A stretch of 64,000 bases of DNA from Microbacterium esteraromaticum (GTDB lineage Bacteria; Actinomycetota; Actinomycetes; Actinomycetales; Microbacteriaceae): contig NZ_JAFBBS010000001.1 in assembly GCF_016907315.1 (NCBI RefSeq), positions 620,001 to 684,000 on the forward strand, read 5' to 3'. Positions within the stretch are counted from its first letter, which is position 1. Every line of letters starts with the position of its first letter. Below the pieces are notes generated by a model. It was not told where the DNA came from and did no database searches. It worked only from the letters and a program-made list of their open reading frames with translations. Made by a program: the position numbers and the translations under genes. Positions 1 through 8,416 of this stretch are shown here, piece after piece.

Positions 1-111
1 CTCGAGCGACGGTCCGCGCCATCGGGGCAGTGCTGAGAGCACGCTGAGAAGCCCGAGCGCGAGCGTCCCGCCCAGCAGCACCGCGATCGCGGCATCGGTC
101 ACGCCTGTCAT
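1..111 (-). CDS. Partial Tad-like secretion membrane protein (N-terminus only)
   Basis: Only the first 37 residues are in the window; the gene runs off the left edge. It starts with ATG at 111 and overlaps the stop of the upstream tadB-like gene by four bases (ATGA), so it is translationally coupled to it. The visible part begins MTGVTDAAIAVLLGG and is one hydrophobic segment, as expected for a bitopic or polytopic membrane protein. In Tad clusters a TadC-type T2SSF protein usually follows TadB. That identity is inferred from position only; the T2SSF domain itself would lie outside the window. Confidence 0.5.
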   Translation of the reverse strand, partial: MTGVTDAAIAVLLGGTLALGLLSVLSALPRWRGPSLE

Positions 112-965
112 CCGAACCACCGTTCGGGCTCTGGAAGGCGCCCGATGCGCAGCATGATGCGGAAGGCGATCACCGACACGACCGCCCCCGCGAGGATGAC
201 GAGCACGCCCTCCGTGCTCCCGTACGCATCGCGTCCTTCAGGTCGCATCGCGAGCAGAGCCAGGATCACCCACGGGGCGACCGCGCCGAGCACAGCTGCA
301 CCGCGGATCCACGACTGGCGCGCCTCGACCTCACCGCGAAGCGCCGCATCCGCTCGCACCGACGACGACAGTGCGCGCAGCACTCCGGTCAGCTCGGCGC
401 CGCCGACCTGACGGGCCATCCGCAGCGTCTCGACGATGCGATCGGCGATCGGGTCTGCGAGGGTCGCCTTGAGTCGGTCGAGACTCGATTCGAAACGGCC
501 GGTCTGCTGCAGATCGCGTGCGAACACCGCGAAGGCAGGACGCACCGCGGGTGGAGCGGACTCGGTGAGGCTCGCCACGGCATCCGGCAGCGACAGACCC
601 ACTCTGATGGCGGCGACCAGCAGATCGCACACGTCGGGCCACACCTGGCGACGCGCCTTGCGCAGCCGGAGGCGACGCCCCCGCAGAAACATGACAGGAG
701 CGGCGGCTGCGGCGAGCGCAGCGAGCAGCGCCAGCACCGGGATGCCGGCGAGAAGCCACGTCAGTGCTGCAGCCCCCGCGGCGACCGCCACCATGACCAT
801 CACGACCGTGCGCGTCGCCGTGCGGGAATGCCCGGCCTCGTCGAGCAGGCGACGCAGTCGGGTGCTTCGCACCTCGCGGGCGGTCTTCTCTCGCGGCGGC
901 CAGAGCCACGGCGACGCGCAGAGCAGCAGACCCGCACCGAGCAGCGCGCCGAGGAGGAGAGTCAT
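108..965 (-). CDS. tadB: TadB-like type II secretion system F family protein
   Basis: 285-residue inner-membrane platform protein of a Tad/Flp pilus or related secretion machine. There is an N-terminal membrane segment (about residues 3-22) and a hydrophobic pair at about 52-95. A soluble helical T2SSF domain follows (about 110-210, beginning CDLLVAAIRVGLSLPDAV), then two C-terminal membrane segments at about 222-240 and 252-272. This is the standard layout of the family. The start overlaps the stop of the upstream ATPase gene by ATGA, and its own stop overlaps the next gene, so it is one tightly coupled operon. It should form the membrane platform driven by the ATPase at 962-2104. No pilin gene is visible in the window. 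Confidence 0.85.
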   Translation of the reverse strand: MTLLLGALLGAGLLLCASPWLWPPREKTAREVRSTRLRRLLDEAGHSRTATRTVVMVMVAVAAGAAALTWLLAGIPVLALLAALAAAAAPVMFLRGRRLRLRKARRQVWPDVCDLLVAAIRVGLSLPDAVASLTESAPPAVRPAFAVFARDLQQTGRFESSLDRLKATLADPIADRIVETLRMARQVGGAELTGVLRALSSSVRADAALRGEVEARQSWIRGAAVLGAVAPWVILALLAMRPEGRDAYGSTEGVLVILAGAVVSVIAFRIMLRIGRLPEPERWFG

Positions 966-2104
966 ACCCGCTCCTCCGCTCGGTATACGGACGTGCTCAG
1001 GATCCGCCCGTCGATCACCTCGCCGGTCGGCGCGATCACCTCGCCGATGCCACGCGTCCCGTCCGCTGCGCGCCGGCAGTGCACGACGAATGAGATCGAT
1101 GAGGCCAGCGCGGGAGCGATGAACGCGCGGTCGATGTTGCGCCCCGCGAGCAGCGGCAGCAGCGCGAGCTTCTCGAGCGCCTCGACGGCCGAGTTGGCGT
1201 GCACGGTTCCGGCGCCGGGCACTCCCGTGTTGAGCGCCAGCACCAGGTCGAGCGCCTCGGCGTCGCGCACCTCGCCGACCACGAGGCGGTCGGGTCGCAT
1301 GCGCAGCGCCTCTTTCACGAGGCGGCGCAGAGTGATCTCTCCCGTGCCTTCGAGGCTCGCCTGACGTCCCTGCAGCGCGACGACATCAGGCCCGTCGACA
1401 GCGAGCTCGAAGGTCTCCTCGACCGTGATGATCCGCTGCCCGGCGGCGGTCGCCGCGAGCAGTGCGCCGAGCAGAGTCGTCTTGCCTGCATGCGTGGCGC
1501 CGGAGACGATGATGCTCCGACCGTCGCGCAGCGCGGCGAGCAGCATGTCCGCGATGTGCTGTGGCACCGATCCCTGCGCGATCAGCGCCTCGAGGGTGCG
1601 GTGGCGCTTCAGGAACTTCCTGATGTTCACCGCCCAGGATCCGTGCACGACGTCGGCTATGGCGACGTGCAGGCGCGACCCGTCCGGCAGCGAGGCGTCG
1701 ACGAACGGCTGGCTGACGTCGACCCGCCGCCCCGTGGTCTGCAGCATCCGCTCCACGAGGTCGCGGATCATGGCATCCGTCAGCTGCAGGTCGACGCGGT
1801 GCGACACACCGCCCTTCGCGGCGAAGATGCGATCGGGTCCGTTGAGCCAGATCTCCTCGACCTCGGGGTCGTCGAGCAGCGGCTGCAGAGCTCCGAAGCC
1901 CGATACAGACGCCAGCACATCGCGGACGAGCGCCTGCTCGTCGTCGATCAGAGCCTCGCCGCGCTGCAGCGCGAGGTCGTTGTGCCGCCGCACCTCGAGT
2001 TGAGCGATGCGCCGCGCCTCGTCGGGCTGCGCACCGGGGTCGGTGTTCTCCAGGCGCAGGCGACGTCGCACTCTCTCGGCGACGGCAGGGGACGGGTGAC
2101 TCAC
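962..2104 (-). CDS. tadA: TadA/CpaF-family secretion ATPase
   Basis: 380-residue type II/IV secretion NTPase that would power pilus assembly or secretion. The P-loop is at about residues 202-209 (GATHAGKT) with a His where the family usually has Gly. The Asp/His-box region includes LVVGEVRDAEA. The N-terminal region (DPEVEEIWLNGPDRIF) matches the TadA N-domain. The GTG start at 2104 is chosen because AGGA lies 7 nt upstream and the protein then begins MSHPSPAVAERVRRR. It is the first gene of a coupled operon with the TadB/C proteins (ATGA overlaps). Such short Tad operons in Actinobacteria are called TadE/TadA conjugal-type clusters in databases; whether this one makes a pilus cannot be judged from the window. 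Confidence 0.9.
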   Translation of the reverse strand: MSHPSPAVAERVRRRLRLENTDPGAQPDEARRIAQLEVRRHNDLALQRGEALIDDEQALVRDVLASVSGFGALQPLLDDPEVEEIWLNGPDRIFAAKGGVSHRVDLQLTDAMIRDLVERMLQTTGRRVDVSQPFVDASLPDGSRLHVAIADVVHGSWAVNIRKFLKRHRTLEALIAQGSVPQHIADMLLAALRDGRSIIVSGATHAGKTTLLGALLAATAAGQRIITVEETFELAVDGPDVVALQGRQASLEGTGEITLRRLVKEALRMRPDRLVVGEVRDAEALDLVLALNTGVPGAGTVHANSAVEALEKLALLPLLAGRNIDRAFIAPALASSISFVVHCRRAADGTRGIGEVIAPTGEVIDGRILSTSVYRAEERV

Positions 2105-2143
2105 GCGGGCATCCTGACAGAGATCGGAGAGCTGTCGCGGAAG

Positions 2144-2152
2144 TTATCCACA
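2144..2152 (+). promoter_or_regulatory. Perfect-consensus DnaA box
   Basis: The 9-mer TTATCCACA matches the DnaA-box consensus exactly. It lies alone between the tadA start and tRNA-Leu, with no second box nearby and no origin-like AT-rich region. It could be a DnaA titration or regulatory site, or chance. Confidence 0.4.
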
Positions 2153-2215
2153 GTCCGCCGACCGACCGGTCTGAGCACAGGGCAGATCTACGGAAAACCC
2201 GACCGACCCGATCGC

Positions 2216-2221
2216 TAGACT
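2216..2221 (+). promoter_or_regulatory. -10 element for tRNA-Leu
   Basis: TAGACT ends 9 nt before the mature 5' end of the tRNA. This is consistent with transcription starting one or two bases before the tRNA. No clear -35 element is seen. Confidence 0.5.
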
Positions 2222-2230
2222 CGGAAGCGC

Positions 2231-2312
2231 GCGGAAGTGGTGGAATTGGTAGACACGCAGGATTTAGGTTCCTGTGCCCCTGGGCGTGTGGGTTCAAGTC
2301 CCATCTTCCGCA
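2231..2312 (+). tRNA. tRNA-Leu (anticodon UAG)
   Basis: The acceptor stem GCGGAAG pairs with CTTCCGC and is followed by discriminator A. The anticodon stem CAGGA/TCCTG encloses the loop TTTAGGT with anticodon TAG. A long variable arm (GCCCCTGGGCGT) typical of type II tRNAs follows, then the T-arm GTGGG-TTCAAGT-CCCAT. CCA is not encoded. It reads CUA and probably other CUN leucine codons. Confidence 0.97.
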
Positions 2313-2358
2313 CAGCATCCCCCATGCACTCCGCCGAAATCGAACGACGGGAACACTC

Positions 2359-3135
2359 TTGCTTCACACCATGCTTCAGGCGCCGACCGCGCTGATCCCG
2401 TGGCTCGACCCGGCGAACATCATCCACGGCGCGGGCGCCTGGGCGCTCGCCGTCGTCTGCTTCATCGTGTTCGCCGAGACCGGTCTGCTCGTCGGCTTCC
2501 TGCTGCCGGGTGACACGCTGCTGATCATCTCGGGTCTGCTCACGCACACCAACGACATCTTCGGCGTCAACATCTGGGTCGTCTCGCTGCTCATCGCCCT
2601 CGCGGCATTCGTCGGCGGAGAGGTCGGCTACCTGATCGGCCACAAGGGCGGGCCGGCGGTGTTCGAGCGCAGGGAATCCGGCCTGTTCAGCGTCAAGAAC
2701 GTCGAGCGCACGAACGCGTTCTTCGAGCGCTTCGGCGGCATCACGATCATCCTGGCCCGCTTCGTGCCCATCGTGCGCACGTTCGCGCCCGTGGCGGCCG
2801 GCGTCGGACATATGCCGTGGAAGCGATACTCGCTCTACAACCTCATCGGAGCGCTGCTCTGGGGATTCGGCCTCACGATGGTCGGCTACGTCATCGCCTA
2901 CATCCCGTGGATCCGCGATCTGGTCGTCGACTACATCGACGTGATCCTGCTGATCGCCGTCGGGGGCACCGCCGTCGTCACGCTCTGGCACTACCTCGTC
3001 GAGCGGTGCAAGGCGAAGAAGGCCGCGGCCGCCGGGCAGGACGTCGACACCGACGCCGCCGAGGCCGCGGCGCTCCGACTCGACCCTGAGGTCTTCGACC
3101 GCGCACCCGACATCGACGGAGACGGCAAGCACTGA
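2359..3135 (+). CDS. DedA family membrane protein
   Basis: 258-residue polytopic protein of the DedA/VTT family, members of which flip undecaprenyl phosphate or phosphatidyl lipids and support envelope and proton-motive-force homeostasis. Family signatures are visible: FAETGLLVGFLLPGD near residue 36, GHKGG around 95, and RFGGITIILARFVPIVRTF with the AGVG motif at about 125-155. The tail is acidic and Ala-rich. The TTG at 2359 is used because GGGA lies 7 nt before it; an in-frame ATG at 2371 gives a protein 4 residues shorter. It is monocistronic, following the tRNA and ending at a strong hairpin shared with the convergent ku gene. The exact lipid substrate cannot be told from sequence. Confidence 0.9.
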   Translation: MLHTMLQAPTALIPWLDPANIIHGAGAWALAVVCFIVFAETGLLVGFLLPGDTLLIISGLLTHTNDIFGVNIWVVSLLIALAAFVGGEVGYLIGHKGGPAVFERRESGLFSVKNVERTNAFFERFGGITIILARFVPIVRTFAPVAAGVGHMPWKRYSLYNLIGALLWGFGLTMVGYVIAYIPWIRDLVVDYIDVILLIAVGGTAVVTLWHYLVERCKAKKAAAAGQDVDTDAAEAAALRLDPEVFDRAPDIDGDGKH

Positions 3136-3157
3136 CCTCGGTCAGCATCGATCCGCG

Positions 3158-3188
3158 GGCCGGCTGACGCCTCGAGCGTCAGCCGGCC
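3158..3188. terminator. Bidirectional terminator between dedA and ku
   Basis: A 13-bp perfect stem (GGCCGGCTGACGC paired with its complement) encloses a 5-nt loop. On the plus strand it is followed by TTCTTCTTC. The right arm contains the ku stop codon, so ku coding sequence ends inside the hairpin. Confidence 0.75.
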
Positions 3189-4102
3189 TTCTTCTTCGCC
3201 GTCGTCTTCTTGGGCTTCGACGCGGACTTCTTGTCGTCCGCTTCGCCATCGGCATCGTCGTCAGCATCCTTCGCCGCGGTCTTGCCGCCGCCCGTGCGAG
3301 CGGCCTTCGTGCGCTCGACGCTGGCCCGCAGGGCCTCCATGAGGTCGATGACCTCGCCGCCCTTCTCCGCCTTGGCCTCGTCGCCGAACGTCTCCGACAC
3401 GTCGAAGCCCTCGCCCGCCTCGATCTTCGCGTCGATGAGCGTGCGCAGCTCTTTCTGGTACTCGTCGACGAACTCCTCTGGATCGAAGTCGCTCGAGTAG
3501 CTCTCGACCAGCGCGGCCGACATCTCGAGCTCCTTCTTGCTGATCTTCACGTCCTCATCGAGGGCAGGGAAGGCGGCCTCTCGCACCTCGTCAGACCAGA
3601 GCAGCGTCTGCAGCACGAGCACATCGCCGCGCACCCTCAGGGCCGCGAGCCTGGTCTTCTGGCGCAGCGTGAAGCGTACGACCGCGGTGCGATCGGTCTG
3701 CTCGAGGGTCTTGCGCAGCAGCACATACGCCTTCGGCGACTTCGAGTCGGGCTCGAGATAATACGGCTTGTCGAGGGTGAGCAGGTCGATCTGCTCGGTC
3801 GGCACGAACTCGACGACGTCGATCTCGCGGCTCTTCTCGGCCGGAAGCGAAGCGAGGTCGTCTTTCGTGAGCACGATGGTCTGGCCGTCGTCGACGTAGG
3901 CGCGATCGATGTCGGAGTAGGCGATCACCTTGCCGCACACCTCGCAGGTGCGCTGGTACCGGATGCGCCCGCCGTCCTCATCGTGAACCTGATGCAGCGG
4001 CACGTCGTGATCCTCGACGGCGGAGTACACCTTGACCGGGACGTTCACGAGACCGAACGTCAGGGCGCCCTTCCAGATGCTTCTCATGCCCCTAGTGAAC
4101 AC
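3179..4102 (-). CDS. ku: Non-homologous end joining protein Ku
   Basis: 307-residue bacterial Ku. It forms a homodimeric ring on broken DNA ends and recruits LigD. The core begins MRSIWKGALTFGLVNVPVKV, the family hallmark, and includes CEVCGK in the Zn-ribbon-like region near residue 55. The C-terminal 35 residues are Lys-rich (SASKPKKTTAKKKAG), as in the extended actinobacterial Ku tails that bind DNA. The GTG at 4102 has GGAG six bases upstream; the classical start would be the internal ATG at 4087, removing five residues (MFTRG). It is divergent from ligD with only 52 bp between them, so the two repair genes probably share a promoter region. Confidence 0.96.
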   Translation of the reverse strand: MFTRGMRSIWKGALTFGLVNVPVKVYSAVEDHDVPLHQVHDEDGGRIRYQRTCEVCGKVIAYSDIDRAYVDDGQTIVLTKDDLASLPAEKSREIDVVEFVPTEQIDLLTLDKPYYLEPDSKSPKAYVLLRKTLEQTDRTAVVRFTLRQKTRLAALRVRGDVLVLQTLLWSDEVREAAFPALDEDVKISKKELEMSAALVESYSSDFDPEEFVDEYQKELRTLIDAKIEAGEGFDVSETFGDEAKAEKGGEVIDLMEALRASVERTKAARTGGGKTAAKDADDDADGEADDKKSASKPKKTTAKKKAG

Positions 4103-4142
4103 CAGCCGCTCCGCCTGCGGCGAGGGGCTTGCGGATCACCGC

Positions 4143-4148
4143 TAGCCT
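4143..4148 (+). promoter_or_regulatory. -10 element, leaderless ligD
   Basis: TAGCCT with a 6-nt gap to the ATG at 4155. No Shine-Dalgarno sequence is present, which is the leaderless pattern seen repeatedly in this window. Confidence 0.6.
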
Positions 4149-4154
4149 GGCCCC

Positions 4155-6704
4155 ATGGCATCCGGCGAGCAGGTCGTGCAGATCGACGGCCGACGCCTGC
4201 GCATCACCAACCTCGACAAGGTCGTGTATCCCGAGACGGGCACGACCAAGGGCGAGGTCATCGCCTACTACTCGCAGATCGCTCCGCTCATGCTGCCGCA
4301 CATACGAGGGCGACCGGTCACCCGCAAGAGGTGGGTCGACGGCGTCGGCACAGCGGATGCCCCAGCCGAGAGCTTCTTCACCAAGCAGCTCGAGCGAGGC
4401 GCGCCTGATTGGCTCAGGCGGATGCCGATCGAGCACTCCGACGGACCGAAGGAGTACCCGCTCGCCGACGACGTCGCATCTCTCGTCTGGTTCGCGCAGA
4501 TCGCCGCCCTCGAGCTTCATGTGCCGCAGTGGCGGTTCACCCATTCGGGCGGACGCGGGATGCCGGATCGCCTGGTGCTCGACCTCGACCCCGGCCCCGG
4601 GGTGGGACTCGCCGAGTGCGCGGAGATCGCGCGGATCGCCCGAGGCATCCTGGGCGGGATGGGGCTGGAGCCCATGCCGGTCACGAGCGGCAGCAAGGGC
4701 ATCCATCTCTACGCCCGGCTGCCGACGACCGACGACGGCACCGGTCTGCAGACGAGTGACGACGTCTCGGCGGTCGCGAAGGAGCTCGCGCGCCTGATCG
4801 AGGCCGATCACCCCGATCTCGCGACCCACGTCATGGCGAAGTCGCAGCGCGGCGGGAAGGTGTTCATCGACTGGAGCCAGAACAGCGCCTCGAAGACGAC
4901 CATCGCGCCCTACTCGCTGCGGGGCCGCTCACGACCTTGGGTCGCCGCCCCGCGCACCTGGGACGAGCTCGACGACCCCGGTCTGCGGCACCTGGAGTAC
5001 CACGAGGTGCTCGAGCGGATGGAGGCGGGGATCGATCCGCTCGCCGCGCTGGCGCCCGCCAGCACCGCTCTCACCTCGTACCTCGCGAAGCGCGACTCGG
5101 CGAAGACGCCGGAGCCCATGCCGCGCACGGCATACGCGAGCTCTGGCGGCGCGCCTCGCTTCGTGATCCAGGAGCACCACGCCAGCCGACTGCACTACGA
5201 CCTGCGCATCGAGCGCGACGGCGTGCTGATCAGCTGGGCGGTGCCGAAGGGCGTGCCCGAGACCGCCGAGCGCAATCACCTCGCCGTGATGACCGAGCCG
5301 CATCCGCTGGAGTACCTGACCTTCGAGGGCGAGATCCCCGCGGGCGAGTACGGCGCCGGATCGATGACCGTGTGGGACACCGGCACGGTCGCACTGGAGA
5401 AGTGGCGCGACGACGAGGTGATCGGCACGTTCACCGGCCAGACGGGTGGGCGGCTGGGTTCCGCCCGGCTCGCGCTGATCCGCACCAGCGGAGAAGGTGA
5501 GAAGTCGCAGTGGCTGCTGCATCGCATGAAGGACGAGTCCTCTGCCCCCGAGCGTGCGACGTCTCGGCACCCTGCTCCCCCTCGCTCAGCGACCGCTCGA
5601 TCAGCGACCGCCCACTCATCGCCCGCTCGCTCATCGCCCGCTCGCTCAGCGACCGCCCACTCAGCGGCGCCTGAGCGCATCGCGCCGGGTAGCGCCGTGA
5701 CGCCGCCCCACGCGGCCGCGTCCGCGTCGTTCATCGCGCCGATGCTTTCGGAGTCCGGTACACCGGGTCTCGCCCGCTCGCTCAGCGACCCGTCCTGGGC
5801 AGAGATCAAGTGGGATGGCATCCGCGCGGTCGGCACCTGGCAGAAGACCGATGACGGTGACGGGCGCTTCACGCTGAGGGCCCGCAGCGGCACCGACATC
5901 ACGGCCCGCTACCCCGAGCTCACCTCCGACGGCGCCCCGCACCTCCCGGCATCCGATGCGGTCGTCGACGGCGAGATCGTCGCCTTCGACCGCGACGGCC
6001 GGCCCAGCTTCGCTCGGCTGCAGAACCGGATGCATCTGACCAAGGGCCGCGAGATCGAGCGCGAGGTCGTGCGCACCCCCATCGTCTACATGCTCTTCGA
6101 CCTGCTTCGCCTCGACGGGCACGACCTCACCGGCCTGCCCCTGCGTCAGCGTCGCGAGCTGCTCGAGCAGCTCGCGACCGGCCTCGATGCCCCCGTGCAG
6201 GTGCCACCCGTCTTCGACGACCTCGAGGCAGCGCTCGGCGCCAGCCGCGAGTTCGGGCTCGAGGGTGTTGTCGCGAAAGACCCCGATTCGAGGTACCGCC
6301 CCGGCCGCCGGACCGGCTCCTGGCTGAAGCTGAAGCAGACGCACACGCAGGAGGTCGTGATCGTCGGCATCCGCCCCGGTCAGGGCAACCGCCGCAGCGG
6401 CATCGGCTCGCTGCTGCTCGCCGTCCCCTCCGCCGAGGGCGGGCTGCGCTACGTCGGCCGCGTCGGCACGGGTTTCACCGACCGGATGCTGAGTGACCTG
6501 GCGACGCAGCTCGAGCCGCTGCGGGTGAAGGCGGCGCCGCTCGAGGTGCCCTCCCCCGATGCATCCGACGCGCTGTGGGTCAGGCCCGAGCTGGTCGGCG
6601 AGGTGGAGTTCGCCAACTGGTCGCCGGGTGGCATCCTCCGGCACTCCCGCTGGCGCGGACTGCGCCCTGATAAATCTCCCGACGAGGTGCGGCTCGAGGA
6701 CTGA
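4155..6704 (+). CDS. ligD: ATP-dependent DNA ligase LigD (POL-PE-LIG)
   Basis: 849-residue three-domain NHEJ ligase. Domain 1 (about residues 10-300) is the primase-like polymerase with metal motif DLDPGPG (Asp143, Asp145). Domain 2 (about 330-470) is the 3'-phosphoesterase, with EHHASRLHYDLRIE (His341/His342). Domain 3 (about 525-849) is the ligase, with the nucleotidyl-accepting Lys552 in EIKWDGIRA. The order is that of mycobacterial LigD rather than Pseudomonas (PE-LIG-POL). The linker between PE and LIG contains six 15-bp tandem repeats. It is divergent from ku and would act with it at double-strand breaks. The start is set by a -10 hexamer placed exactly 6 nt before the ATG. Confidence 0.96.
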   Translation: MASGEQVVQIDGRRLRITNLDKVVYPETGTTKGEVIAYYSQIAPLMLPHIRGRPVTRKRWVDGVGTADAPAESFFTKQLERGAPDWLRRMPIEHSDGPKEYPLADDVASLVWFAQIAALELHVPQWRFTHSGGRGMPDRLVLDLDPGPGVGLAECAEIARIARGILGGMGLEPMPVTSGSKGIHLYARLPTTDDGTGLQTSDDVSAVAKELARLIEADHPDLATHVMAKSQRGGKVFIDWSQNSASKTTIAPYSLRGRSRPWVAAPRTWDELDDPGLRHLEYHEVLERMEAGIDPLAALAPASTALTSYLAKRDSAKTPEPMPRTAYASSGGAPRFVIQEHHASRLHYDLRIERDGVLISWAVPKGVPETAERNHLAVMTEPHPLEYLTFEGEIPAGEYGAGSMTVWDTGTVALEKWRDDEVIGTFTGQTGGRLGSARLALIRTSGEGEKSQWLLHRMKDESSAPERATSRHPAPPRSATARSATAHSSPARSSPARSATAHSAAPERIAPGSAVTPPHAAASASFIAPMLSESGTPGLARSLSDPSWAEIKWDGIRAVGTWQKTDDGDGRFTLRARSGTDITARYPELTSDGAPHLPASDAVVDGEIVAFDRDGRPSFARLQNRMHLTKGREIEREVVRTPIVYMLFDLLRLDGHDLTGLPLRQRRELLEQLATGLDAPVQVPPVFDDLEAALGASREFGLEGVVAKDPDSRYRPGRRTGSWLKLKQTHTQEVVIVGIRPGQGNRRSGIGSLLLAVPSAEGGLRYVGRVGTGFTDRMLSDLATQLEPLRVKAAPLEVPSPDASDALWVRPELVGEVEFANWSPGGILRHSRWRGLRPDKSPDEVRLED
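5583..5672 (+). repeat. 15-bp tandem repeat in the ligD linker (6 copies)
   Basis: Six in-frame 5-codon units encode RSATA, RSATA, HSSPA, RSSPA, RSATA and HSAAP (residues 477-506). They form a Ser/Ala/Pro-rich flexible linker between the phosphoesterase and ligase domains. Units differ at a few bases. Copy number could vary between strains without breaking the frame. Confidence 0.85.
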
Positions 6705-6814
6705 CCGTCACCGCCGCCGTTCAGGTCGCACGTCAACCAGGATGGACGCTCGAACAGCGGGACCAATCGCCACCTGAGGACTGATCGGTGCGAGGAACCC
6801 ACACCGGGTGCGGG

Positions 6815-7735
6815 TCAGGCGTGCGCCGCTTCGCATTCGTCGTGATCGGCCGGCTCGAGCTGGAAGGTCGAGTGCTCCACGTCGAAGTGGTGGGCCAGGC
6901 ATCCCTGCAGCTCCTGCAGGAGCTTCGATGATCCGCCCGCCGCCAGCACCGCCGATTCGACCGTGACGTGCGCGGTGAACACGGGCGCGCCGCGTGTCAG
7001 CTGCCAGACATGCACGTCGTGCACGTCGACCACTCCCGGGTACACCTTCAGGTGATCGCGGATCTCGCTCACCGCCATGCCTTCCGGCGCCGACTCCGCG
7101 AGCACCGAGAACACCTCCCTCAGCAGCGAGACAGCGCGGGGCAGGATGAGCACGGCTATGAGCAGCGAGGCGATCGCGTCGGCGGGCATCCATCCCGTCG
7201 TGACGATGACCACGGCGGCGACGATGACCATAGCCGAGCCGATCAGGTCGCCCATCACCTCCAGGTACGCTCCGCGCACGTTGATGCTCGTCTTCTGCGC
7301 GCGGCTGAGCACCCACATCGCGACCGCATTGGCGATCATGCCGATGACCGCGACCGTGAGCATGAGCGGTCCCGCCACCTCGACCTCGCCCGGGTCGATC
7401 AGGCGCTGAACGCCCTGCACGGCGACCACCACCATCAGCACGATGAGGATGATCGCGTTGATCAGCGCACCGAACACCTCTGCGCGCTGGTACCCGAAGG
7501 TGCGCCGGTCATCCGCGGGGCGCGCAGCGACCGCGGTCGCGATCAGCGCGACCACGAGAGCAGACGAATCGGTGAACATGTGCGCAGCGTCAGCCAGCAA
7601 GGCCAGCGAGCCCGAGAGGATCGCGCCGATCACCTGCACCACCATCACGGTTGCGGTGAGCGTCAGCGAGATCGCCAGCAGGCGCCGGTGGCCGGCGTCG
7701 CGGATGCCTCCGGAGGCAGGAGCGTGGTCGTGCAT
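6815..7735 (-). CDS. Cation diffusion facilitator (Zn/Cd/Co efflux)
   Basis: 306-residue CDF antiporter of the ZitB/CzcD type, exporting divalent metal ions for protons. Six membrane helices are predictable. The TM2 site ADAAHMFTDSS carries the His/Asp metal ligands. The TM5 equivalent reads LEVMGDLIGS, with Glu where ZitB has His, so metal selectivity may differ. The C-terminal cytoplasmic domain ends in a His/Asp/Glu/Cys tail (HSTFQLEPADHDECEAAHA). It is monocistronic. A TAGCCT hexamer 6 nt before the ATG suggests a leaderless message, and no metal-sensor gene is adjacent. The 110 bp between it and ligD contain no gene. Confidence 0.93.
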   Translation of the reverse strand: MHDHAPASGGIRDAGHRRLLAISLTLTATVMVVQVIGAILSGSLALLADAAHMFTDSSALVVALIATAVAARPADDRRTFGYQRAEVFGALINAIILIVLMVVVAVQGVQRLIDPGEVEVAGPLMLTVAVIGMIANAVAMWVLSRAQKTSINVRGAYLEVMGDLIGSAMVIVAAVVIVTTGWMPADAIASLLIAVLILPRAVSLLREVFSVLAESAPEGMAVSEIRDHLKVYPGVVDVHDVHVWQLTRGAPVFTAHVTVESAVLAAGGSSKLLQELQGCLAHHFDVEHSTFQLEPADHDECEAAHA

Positions 7736-7741
7736 GCATCC

Positions 7742-7747
7742 AGGCTA
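7742..7747 (-). promoter_or_regulatory. -10 element, leaderless CDF gene
   Basis: TAGCCT on the minus strand, 6 nt before the ATG at 7735. Confidence 0.6.
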
Positions 7748-7825
7748 GGCCGGGCGCACGCCCGGCAAGCCCGGATCCGGGTAGTCGGGAACGGTAACGC
7801 TTCTCAATAGCGAGAAGCCCGGATG

Positions 7826-8416
7826 CTAGAGCGCGGTGAGCAGCGGAATCAGTGCCTGGAAGGCCCTGGCACGATGCGACTGCGACTGCTTCTCGGCGTC
7901 GGTGAACTCACCGACCGAGCGCTCGGCGTCGGGAGCCTGACCGTCGGGGATGAAGATGGGGTCATAGCCGAATCCGCCGGCACCGGATGCCCGGTGTGCG
8001 AGGCGCCCTGGCCAGATGCCCTCGACGGTGCGCTCGCTCTCGGCGGTGACGAGTGCGATGGTCGAGTGGAACTGCGCGGCGCGGTGGGGGTCGGCGACAT
8101 CGTGGAGCTGATCGAGCAGCAGCTCGAGGTTCGCCGTCGCATCCTTCTTCTGGCCAGCCCAGTACGCCGAGAACACTCCGGGTGATCCGCCGAGGACATC
8201 GACGCAGATGCCGGAGTCGTCTGCGAGCGACGGCAGCCCGGTGTGCGCGAACGCGGCTCGCGCCTTGATCAGCGCGTTCTGAGCGAACGTGACGCCGTCT
8301 TCGACCGGCTCGGGGCCGTCGTAGCCGATCACTTCGAGGTCGGGCCGCGTGGCCGCCACGATCTGCTGGAACTCGGCGACCTTGTGCGGGTTGTGCGTGG
8401 CGAGGACGACCTTCAC
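7826..8416 (-). CDS. rdgB: RdgB/HAM1 non-canonical purine NTP pyrophosphatase
   Basis: 196-residue cytosolic hydrolase that converts dITP, dXTP and ITP to monophosphates and keeps deaminated purines out of DNA. The N-terminal substrate-binding motif ATHNPHK, the central SLADDSGI catalytic acid segment and GFGYDPIF are all present, and the length matches the family (about 195-200). The GTG start overlaps the stop of rph by GTGA, so the two are translationally coupled. The rph-rdgB pairing is common in bacteria and in Actinobacteria often follows murI, as here. Confidence 0.96.
   Translation of the reverse strand: MKVVLATHNPHKVAEFQQIVAATRPDLEVIGYDGPEPVEDGVTFAQNALIKARAAFAHTGLPSLADDSGICVDVLGGSPGVFSAYWAGQKKDATANLELLLDQLHDVADPHRAAQFHSTIALVTAESERTVEGIWPGRLAHRASGAGGFGYDPIFIPDGQAPDAERSVGEFTDAEKQSQSHRARAFQALIPLLTAL

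Noticed and set aside
6797..6816. A terminator hairpin between ligD and the CDF gene
   Set aside because: The ACCCACACC/GGTGCGGGT stem is short with a mismatch and no T-run; it was not convincing enough to list.
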